A stretch of DNA of 14,462 nt, taken from positions 1 to 14,462 of the forward strand of contig JAFNWA010000171.1 of the NCBI GenBank assembly GCA_017383665.1, read 5' to 3'. The translations under genes and the position numbers were made by a program. Below, one piece after another: positions 8,010 to 13,160 of this stretch (the first letter of the stretch is position 1; each line of letters starts with the position of its first letter). The notes under the pieces are model-generated. The model saw only the letters and a program-made list of their open reading frames with translations, made no database searches and was not told the origin of the DNA. This DNA comes from Bacteroidaceae bacterium. GTDB taxonomy: Bacteria > Bacteroidota > Bacteroidia > Bacteroidales > Bacteroidaceae.

Positions 8010-8025
8010 TGTTCCACGTGGAACA
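8010..8025. other. parS-like ParB-binding centromere site
   Basis: TGTTCCACGTGGAACA is a perfect 16-bp palindrome in the 62-base gap between mnmG and apt. It is identical to the parS sequence known from Pseudomonas and Myxococcus and differs from the Bacillus TGTTTCACGTGAAACA site only by one symmetrical base in each half. parS sites are loading points for the ParB CTPase, recruit SMC/condensin and usually lie near the replication origin. The sequence match is direct; ParB binding in this organism is inferred. parA and parB are not in the window. Confidence 0.85.
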
Positions 8026-8030
8026 ATTGT

Positions 8031-9902
8031 TTATTTCCGCACCAATACCAGTAATACATTTATGTCGCTTGGCGATACCCCCGGTATTCTGCTAGCCTGT
8101 GCAAGAGTCTCCGGGTTGATGGCTGTTAGTTTCTGACGGGCTTCGGTCGAGAGTGATTCAATACTGTTGTAATCAAATCTTCCTTTAATGCGTATGTTTT
8201 CCAAACGGATCATCCGTTCTGCAAGTTCGCGTTCGCGCTCTATGTATCCGCGGTATTTTATTTCAATCTCAGTGGCCTCAACAATTTCGTCCCTCTCGCA
8301 GCCAAGTTTGTCAAGCTCTTGTTTGAGTGGGCGTATGTATTCAGCTATTGATTCTATCGTAATTTGTGGGCGTTCTATGAGTGCCGATAATTTGCATCCG
8401 CGTACGAGTGGGGTGGTGCCAAGTGCTTCAAGCCCCTTGTTGATAAGGTCGGCCTTAACCGAGAAGTTTGATATAAATTCGCTTAATCTGGCAATCTGCT
8501 CCTTCTTATTGCAAAGTCTTCGGTAGCGCTCTTCTGTTGCCAGGCCAATGGCGTGTGACTTTTCAGTGAGCCGCATGTCGGCGTTGTCCGAGCGCAGGAG
8601 TATGCGATATTCGGCCCTCGATGTAAACATTCTGTATGGCTCGTCCACGCCTTTTGTAACAAGGTCGTCTACCAGCACGCCAATATAAGCCTCGTCGCGA
8701 CGCAGAATAAAATCATCCTTGCCATCTATCTTTTGTGCGGCGTTTATGCCCGCAATTATTCCCTGTCCGGCAGCCTCCTCGTATCCGGTCGTGCCGTTTA
8801 CTTGCCCGGCAAAATAAAGTCCCTCTACTATCTTTGACTCAAGTGTGTGCTTCAGTTGCGTAGGGTCGAAATAGTCATACTCTATTGCATATCCCGGGCG
8901 GTAAGCCACGGCGTTCTCAAGTGCCGGAATCTTGCGCAGTGCATTCAACTGTGCGTCCATTGGGAGTGACGATGAGAAACCATTGACATAAATCTCCTGT
9001 GTGGTCTCGCCCTCGGGTTCAAGGAACAGCAAGTGGCGGTCGCGCTCGGCAAATGTTACAATCTTTGTTTCTATACTTGGGCAGTAACGCGGGCCAATGC
9101 TCTGTATCTGTCCGTTGTACAACGGTGAGTCATCAAGGCTGTCGCGCAGGATTTTGTGAACATCCGGGTTGGTGTAGCATCCCCAGCACGGCAGTTGTCT
9201 AAGTTCGCGCTTTGTGTTACTGTATGAAAAACGGTGGAAATCGTTATCTCCATCTTGAACATCAACGAGTTGAAGGTTTATGGAGCGCCTGTCAAGGCGT
9301 ACGGGAGTGCCTGTTTTCATTCGCCCGGCAGTTATGCCGTGCTTTGTGATACTCTCGGTGAGTCCTTTTGCTGCCGGTTCGGCAACGCGCCCTCCTTCAA
9401 TCTGCACTTTGCCTATGTGCATCAAGCCGTTTAGGAATGTGCCGGCTGTGACGATAACACACTTTGCCCTGAACTCTGCACCCAGTTGTGTCTTTACACC
9501 GGTGACCTTTCCGTCCTCGACCAAAAGTTCTGTAGCAATATCCTGCCACATATCCAGGTCTGGAATGTTTTCCAAAATCTCTCGCCAATATTGGCTAAAT
9601 TTCATTCTGTCGCACTGTGCGCGTGGACTCCACATTGCAGGGCCTTTTGAGCGGTTGAGCATGCGGAACTGGATTGAGGCTTTGTCTGTCACAATGCCTG
9701 TGTATCCGCCAAGTGCGTCAATTTCCCTTACAATCTGCCCCTTTGCAATGCCGCCAATCGCAGGGTTGCAGCTCATCTGGGCAATCTTGTTCATGTCGAT
9801 TGTCATCAGACAGGTTCTCTTGCCCAAGTTCGCCGCTGCCGCTGCCGCCTCGCAACCTGCATGCCCGGCTCCAATAACCAAAATATCGTACTCGAATGTC
9901 AC
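8031..9902 (-). CDS. mnmG: tRNA uridine-5-carboxymethylaminomethyl modification enzyme, FAD subunit
   Basis: MnmG (GidA), in complex with the GTPase MnmE, installs the (carboxymethyl)aminomethyl group on the wobble uridine of tRNAs reading two-fold split codon boxes, using FAD and a folate donor. The 623 residues match the family length. The FAD-binding dinucleotide fold opens the protein with GAGHAG (11-16). SCNPAIGGIAKGQIVREIDALGG follows and holds C45, while PRYCPSIE holds C274; these correspond to E. coli C47 and C277, both needed for catalysis. TAGTFLNG, FLEPEGE, RPGYAIEYD and AGQVNGTTGYEEAAGQG are further family motifs. The C-terminal helical part binds MnmE and tRNA. It has its own promoter and is first of the cluster that runs on to apt, uvrC, dtd and deoC. 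Confidence 0.97.
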   Translation of the reverse strand: MTFEYDILVIGAGHAGCEAAAAAANLGKRTCLMTIDMNKIAQMSCNPAIGGIAKGQIVREIDALGGYTGIVTDKASIQFRMLNRSKGPAMWSPRAQCDRMKFSQYWREILENIPDLDMWQDIATELLVEDGKVTGVKTQLGAEFRAKCVIVTAGTFLNGLMHIGKVQIEGGRVAEPAAKGLTESITKHGITAGRMKTGTPVRLDRRSINLQLVDVQDGDNDFHRFSYSNTKRELRQLPCWGCYTNPDVHKILRDSLDDSPLYNGQIQSIGPRYCPSIETKIVTFAERDRHLLFLEPEGETTQEIYVNGFSSSLPMDAQLNALRKIPALENAVAYRPGYAIEYDYFDPTQLKHTLESKIVEGLYFAGQVNGTTGYEEAAGQGIIAGINAAQKIDGKDDFILRRDEAYIGVLVDDLVTKGVDEPYRMFTSRAEYRILLRSDNADMRLTEKSHAIGLATEERYRRLCNKKEQIARLSEFISNFSVKADLINKGLEALGTTPLVRGCKLSALIERPQITIESIAEYIRPLKQELDKLGCERDEIVEATEIEIKYRGYIERERELAERMIRLENIRIKGRFDYNSIESLSTEARQKLTAINPETLAQASRIPGVSPSDINVLLVLVRK

Positions 9903-9917
9903 CTCTTTTATTGTTAG

Positions 9918-9935
9918 TGCACTTGCTCAAGTGCA
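9918..9935 (-). promoter_or_regulatory. Inverted repeat in the mnmG leader
   Basis: TGCACTTG and CAAGTGCA form an 8-bp perfect inverted repeat around CT, centred about 25 bases upstream of the mnmG ATG. The predicted start of transcription is near 9945, so the repeat falls in the 5' untranslated region. It could fold as a small leader hairpin or be an operator for a dimeric regulator. It has no U run, so it is not an ordinary terminator. Confidence 0.5.
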
Positions 9936-9949
9936 TAGTTTCACAACAA

Positions 9950-9980
9950 CAAAAATAATACAACTTGCCGGCAAACGCAA
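9950..9980 (-). promoter_or_regulatory. Bacteroidetes-type promoter of mnmG
   Basis: Read on the minus strand, TTG (9980-9978) and TATTTTTG (9957-9950) fit the -33 and -7 elements with a 20-bp spacer. The spacer contains the 10-bp palindrome TTGCCGGCAA (9965-9974). Transcription would begin near 9945, giving a leader of about 40 nt before the ATG at 9902. Confidence 0.65.
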
Positions 9981-10020
9981 GAATAAGAGTTATATTTCAT
10001 GGTTGTAGGTTGCATATAAA

Positions 10021-10053
10021 CAAAAAAGCCTCTCAGTTTTAACTGAAAGGCTT
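10021..10053 (-). terminator. Hairpin terminator of tRNA-Asp
   Basis: On the minus strand AAGCCTTTCAGTT pairs with AACTGAGAGGCTT, a 13-bp stem with one G-U pair and a 2-nt loop (10053-10026), followed directly by a U run. It starts 5 bases after the tRNA 3' end and separates the tRNA from the mnmG promoter. Confidence 0.88.
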
Positions 10054-10057
10054 CTTG

Positions 10058-10131
10058 CGGTGCGTACGGGACTCGAACCCGTGACCCCATGCGTGACAGG
10101 CATGTATTCTAACCAACTGAACTAACGCACC
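10058..10131 (-). tRNA. tRNA-Asp (anticodon GTC)
   Basis: On the minus strand a 74-nt cloverleaf is complete. The acceptor stem is GGTGCGT/ACGCACC. The anticodon stem is CATGC/GCATG around the loop CTGTCAC, giving anticodon GTC. The T arm is ACGGG-TTCGAGT-CCCGT. The discriminator base is G, as required for aspartate tRNA. The 3' CCA is not encoded (CAA follows), so CCA must be added by tRNA nucleotidyltransferase. Its own promoter and terminator flank it. Confidence 0.97.
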
Positions 10132-10173
10132 AAATTTTTAAAGAACTGCTTTGTTTGTGTCTCAAAGCGAGTG

Positions 10174-10204
10174 CAAAGGTAGGGCTTTTTTTTGAATCTG
10201 CAAA
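10174..10204 (-). promoter_or_regulatory. Promoter of tRNA-Asp
   Basis: On the minus strand TTTG (10204-10201) and TACCTTTG (10181-10174) lie 19 bp apart, an exact match to both parts of the Bacteroidetes sigma-ABfr consensus; the -7 box continues as the common TACCTTTGCAC form. Transcription would begin near 10168, about 37 nt ahead of the mature tRNA. Runs of T in the plus strand upstream (10205-10210, 10215-10222, 10236-10242) make an A-rich region behind the -33 element. Confidence 0.82.
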
Positions 10205-10265
10205 TTTTTTGTAGTTTTTTTTCAGAAAAATGCGATTTTTTTGTTCCTGCACTCCAAAAAGATTC

Positions 10266-10793
10266 TTATTCCGCAATTTTTTGCATCAAATACACATCGT
10301 TGTAGCCATTCTCGCTGCGTTGCCAATGGCGGAGCAATGCACTTTTTACAAAGCCATTTTTCTCAAAAAGCATAATGCTTTCGTTGTTCCACTGGGGAAC
10401 ATATACATATAACTGGTGTAAGTGTAGTTTCTTGAATGCGTATTCGCACAATAGTTGCAGGGCCTCACTTGCTATGCCTTTGCCACGGTGCTGCCCAAGT
10501 AATCCTATACATACTTCGGCGCGGCTGTTGAGCGGGTCATATTCGGCAAGGTCTATCATACCTGCCGCCTCGTTGCTTGCAAGGTCAATGACAAAACGCG
10601 CCTGATGCTCACTGAAAAGATCCTGGCGGCTTTGTTCAAGGTAGGCACGCAGGGTATAACGGGAATAGGGGAGTGTGGCGTTGCCGGCGCTCCACAGCGC
10701 CGTGTCATTTTCCATCTCATACATAAGCTCCAGATCCTCGGGTTCGGGTGAGCGCAATGTAATCCTTTCATTTTTTAACCAACTCCTGTTCAT
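10266..10793 (-). CDS. GNAT family N-acetyltransferase (RimJ/RimL-like)
   Basis: A 175-residue single-domain acetyltransferase using acetyl-CoA. The N-terminal part, LKNERITLRSPEPEDLELMYEMEND, is typical of the RimJ/RimL/SpeG-like branch. The acetyl-CoA pyrophosphate loop is QHRGKG (105-110) in GLLGQHRGKGIASEALQLL, and the C-terminal motif is WNNESIMLFEKNGFV. Substrate (a protein N-terminus, polyamine, amino sugar or antibiotic) cannot be told. Its ATG overlaps the glycosyltransferase TGA in an ATGA, so the two are probably co-translated. It ends the recR cluster; no clear hairpin terminator follows, only T/A-rich DNA before the tRNA promoter. Confidence 0.88.
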   Translation of the reverse strand: MNRSWLKNERITLRSPEPEDLELMYEMENDTALWSAGNATLPYSRYTLRAYLEQSRQDLFSEHQARFVIDLASNEAAGMIDLAEYDPLNSRAEVCIGLLGQHRGKGIASEALQLLCEYAFKKLHLHQLYVYVPQWNNESIMLFEKNGFVKSALLRHWQRSENGYNDVYLMQKIAE

Positions 10794-12001
10794 CTCTCCT
10801 GTGCAGTCTGTCCGTAATCGTAAACTGTATTTTCTGTTATCAGTTTTTTTGTTTTTGAGGAATATGTTGCAAGGCGCATGCGCTTGCCGCCGGTGTTGTG
10901 CAACAAATCCAGTATTGTGCTATAGTTATATGCTTCGGTGTCATAGACCACAGTGTTGCAACAAGTGGTATCAATATCCTTGCTCAGGTGTCCCAGTGGC
11001 ATGGTTGTCTCATTGCCTTCGAAGAATTTGTGGTTGCCGTTCTTCTGTTTGGAGCGCAGTATGTTGCCCACTTCCTCTATCGCAACGGCATTGCCAATGA
11101 CAACACAGTTGATAGGTGGTACTTCCTGTAGCTTGCGGTGGCTGAACTGGTTCCCTATGTATGCCAATACGGCTCTGCTCCAGATAGCAAGGTTTATTGG
11201 CAGACTCACCAGGAACGAGTAGTGCGAGTAGTGTTTCTTGAAGAAGAGTTGCATTGCACGGTAAAAGGTATGTACATACCTGTATGAGCTCTTGTTTGTG
11301 CTTTCTCCCTTGTAGTGGAGTATCTTCAACGGCAAGAAGTAGTTGGAGTAGCCCTGCTTCAGTATGCGGTACGAAAGATCTATGTCTTCGCCATACATAA
11401 AGAACTCCTCGTCGAGTGCTCCGGTCTTTTTTATGGTGCTGTGGCGCAACATCATGTATGCACCCGATATGATTTCAATTTGGTTTACCTCATTCTTGTC
11501 GAGGTATTGCATATAATAGCGGCCGAATGTGCGTGATTTGGGGAACAGTTTCGAAAGTCCCGACATCTTGCAGAATGCTACGAACGGTGTGGGTAGCGCA
11601 CGGCGCGATTCGGGTGCAAAAGAACCGTCTGTGCGCAGCATATATACGCCACAAGCACCGGCATCGGAATGTGTGTCCATGAACGATATGCACCCCTCTA
11701 TTGCCTCCTTGGTGACAATTGTATCGGGGTTGAGCATGAGCAGGTATTCACCTTTTGCCTGTGCAAATGCAATGTTGTTTCCTTTGGAGAATCCGTTGTT
11801 TTCCCTACATGCCATCCATTTGACATTGGGGAAGCGCTCGGTTATGTATTCTGTTGAACCGTCAGTCGAGGCATTATCAACGACTATTACCTCGTGGCTG
11901 ATACCTTGAGCGGCCTGCTCAAGCGAATCAATACACTGCTCGAGGAAATATTTTACATTGTAGTTGACAATGATTACCGACAACTTCATATCCTTAATCA
12001 T
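10790..12001 (-). CDS. Family 2 glycosyltransferase with C-terminal Rossmann-like extension
   Basis: An inverting GT-A glycosyltransferase of the WbbL/rhamnosyltransferase-like branch, probably adding a sugar to an envelope polysaccharide or lipid-linked glycan. The nucleotide-binding start SVIIVNYN (8-15) is followed by VDNASTDGS (41-49), the metal-site variant NPDT (91-94, in place of DxD), FSKGNN and the probable catalytic GEDIDLSYR (204-212). A hydrophobic segment near 263-283 could sit in or on the membrane. Residues about 298-403 are extra: CVVIGNAVAIEEVGNILRS resembles the beta-alpha-beta start of a Rossmann-type fold. The ATG at 12001 is chosen because it overlaps the upstream stop as ATGA; an ATG at 11989 (MKLSVIIVNYN) is also common in the family. 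The frame stays open further upstream to 12088, but that part lies inside the preceding gene. Acceptor and donor are unknown. Confidence 0.88.
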   Translation of the reverse strand: MIKDMKLSVIIVNYNVKYFLEQCIDSLEQAAQGISHEVIVVDNASTDGSTEYITERFPNVKWMACRENNGFSKGNNIAFAQAKGEYLLMLNPDTIVTKEAIEGCISFMDTHSDAGACGVYMLRTDGSFAPESRRALPTPFVAFCKMSGLSKLFPKSRTFGRYYMQYLDKNEVNQIEIISGAYMMLRHSTIKKTGALDEEFFMYGEDIDLSYRILKQGYSNYFLPLKILHYKGESTNKSSYRYVHTFYRAMQLFFKKHYSHYSFLVSLPINLAIWSRAVLAYIGNQFSHRKLQEVPPINCVVIGNAVAIEEVGNILRSKQKNGNHKFFEGNETTMPLGHLSKDIDTTCCNTVVYDTEAYNYSTILDLLHNTGGKRMRLATYSSKTKKLITENTVYDYGQTAQER

Positions 12002-12447
12002 TTTGTTTGGTTTCCTTCCAGATAGTCGTTTAGAACCTTTTCTGTCGGGTAACTGTATATGAGCGCCCCAAGGCATACAATTCCGCAATATATTGCCCCG
12101 TCATATTTTATCCCATAATATACAAAAATATTGACAACCAATGCTATGAATAACAAGAACATTCGCTGTATGCTTTTCTTTCCATAGAGTTTTAAGACAG
12201 TTATGTTATCCTGTCCGGCAACCTTGTTCATGGCTCTGCTGAAACCCTTTATTGCAAATGGTACAATAGCGATTGTCAGCATTATTGCAGACACTTCAAT
12301 GTAGTAGATGTCCTGTTCTCCAAGGTTCATTGCCAACACGCCTTTTGTAAGGTAACCTGTTTCAAATGCTGCAATAGCTATAACAGCCGAGAATATCGAT
12401 GTGATAAAATTGAATCTTAATGATTTGAGTACATTTTCTTTATTCAT
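11998..12447 (-). CDS. Small four-helix integral membrane protein of unknown function
   Basis: I do not recognise the family. The 149 residues contain four probable membrane helices: about 13-30, 49-67, 95-113 and 117-133. The loop between helices 2 and 3 (68-94) is basic (K and R), which by the positive-inside rule places it and both ends in the cytoplasm. There is no signal peptide, no lipobox and no evident catalytic residue. The gene sits 4 bases after recR and overlaps the glycosyltransferase start by 4 bases (ATGA). Coding is supported by that packing and by the clean hydrophobicity pattern. A scaffold or partner role for the glycosyltransferase is possible but unproven. Confidence 0.82.
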   Translation of the reverse strand: MNKENVLKSLRFNFITSIFSAVIAIAAFETGYLTKGVLAMNLGEQDIYYIEVSAIMLTIAIVPFAIKGFSRAMNKVAGQDNITVLKLYGKKSIQRMFLLFIALVVNIFVYYGIKYDGAIYCGIVCLGALIYSYPTEKVLNDYLEGNQTK

Positions 12448-12451
12448 GGTA

Positions 12452-13072
12452 CTAGAATGTTTTGCCGGTGAATGGCCGGCGGTTTATTATTGAACTGCCC
12501 AGAGTGACTTCGTCGGTATATTCAAGTTCATCACCAACTGAAATTCCTCGTGCTATCACTGACAACTTTACATCATACTGTTGCAGTTTGCGATATATAT
12601 AGAAGTTGGTGGTGTCACCCTCCATCGTTGAACTGAGTGCAAGTATGATTTCCTTTACCTCTCCTGTTGCAACTCGTTCAATCAAACTGTTTATCTGCAG
12701 GTCGCTTGGCGATACTCCGTCCATGGGTGATATTACACCGCCAAGTACATGATATACTCCTTTGAACTGCATTGTGTTTTCAACGGCCATCACATCCTGT
12801 ATATTCTCCACCACGCATATGACGCTATGGTCGCGTAACGGGTTGGCGCAGATGGGACATATATCAGTGTCCGATATGCTGTGGCACTCCTTGCAATATT
12901 TTGCCTCGCGTTTCAGTGTTATTATTGCCGATGAGAACCCCTCAACCTCCTCTTCTTTCTTGCGCAACAAATGGAGTACAAGGCGTGTTGCAGTCTTGCG
13001 TCCAATGCCCGGGAGCTTGGAGAACTCCTTCACAGCCCGTTCCAAAAGTGCCGATGGGTATTCCTGATTCAT
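12452..13072 (-). CDS. recR: Recombination mediator protein RecR
   Basis: RecR, with RecO and RecF, loads RecA at single-stranded gaps in DNA repair; it forms a ring-shaped tetramer clamp. All parts are present in 206 residues. A helix-hairpin-helix is near the start (FSKLPGIGRKTATRLVLHLL, 17-36). A four-cysteine zinc site is formed by C60, C63, C72 and C75. The Toprim domain follows from about residue 83 (CVVENIQDVMAVE), with LALSSTMEGDTT, and the C-terminal segment contains ARGISVGDELEYTDEVTLG. The ATG at 13072 gives the normal N-terminus. It is the first gene of a tight set with the membrane protein (4-base gap), glycosyltransferase and acetyltransferase. This is not the usual dnaX-ybaB-recR arrangement of Proteobacteria. 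Confidence 0.97.
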   Translation of the reverse strand: MNQEYPSALLERAVKEFSKLPGIGRKTATRLVLHLLRKKEEEVEGFSSAIITLKREAKYCKECHSISDTDICPICANPLRDHSVICVVENIQDVMAVENTMQFKGVYHVLGGVISPMDGVSPSDLQINSLIERVATGEVKEIILALSSTMEGDTTNFYIYRKLQQYDVKLSVIARGISVGDELEYTDEVTLGSSIINRRPFTGKTF

Positions 13073-13127
13073 CTGTTCATGCTTTGCATAATAGCGATGC
13101 GAAGATAGTCAAAAAAACGCCACTGTG

Positions 13128-13160
13128 CAAATCGTACCCGTTGCTGTTACTTAATGTCAA
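13128..13160 (-). promoter_or_regulatory. Possible weak promoter of recR
   Basis: On the minus strand TTG (13160-13158) and TACGATTTG (13136-13128) resemble the -33 and -7 elements, 21 bp apart. The -7 box has three bases between TA and TTTG rather than two, so this is a poor match. It lies in and just after the 3' end of the hydrolase gene. With a 74-base gap and no terminator before recR, read-through from the hydrolase is the alternative. Confidence 0.3.

Noticed and set aside
9112..9125. Perfect 14-bp palindrome CCGTTGTACAACGG
   Set aside because: It lies within mnmG coding sequence and encodes part of SPLYNGQ; most likely a chance result of codon choice.
9280..10008. Open frame of 242 codons on the plus strand
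   Set aside because: It lies antisense to the N-terminal half of mnmG and its promoter; the sequence has no family features and reflects complementary codon bias.
7969..10020. Replication origin near mnmG and parS
   Set aside because: No group of DnaA boxes (TTATNCACA), no AT-rich unwinding stretch and no dnaA or dnaN gene were seen in the window. parS alone does not make an origin.
10226..10240. AAAAAT-GCG-ATTTTT inverted repeat as the acetyltransferase terminator
   Set aside because: The stem is only 6 A-T pairs and the minus-strand transcript would not end it in a U run, so it is unlikely to terminate transcription.
10385..10401. Second parS-like repeat, TGTTCC-ACTGG-GGAACA
   Set aside because: The arms match parS but the centre is one base longer and lacks the CACGTG core, so ParB half-sites would be out of register. 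It lies inside the acetyltransferase gene, where it encodes part of the conserved PQWNNE motif.
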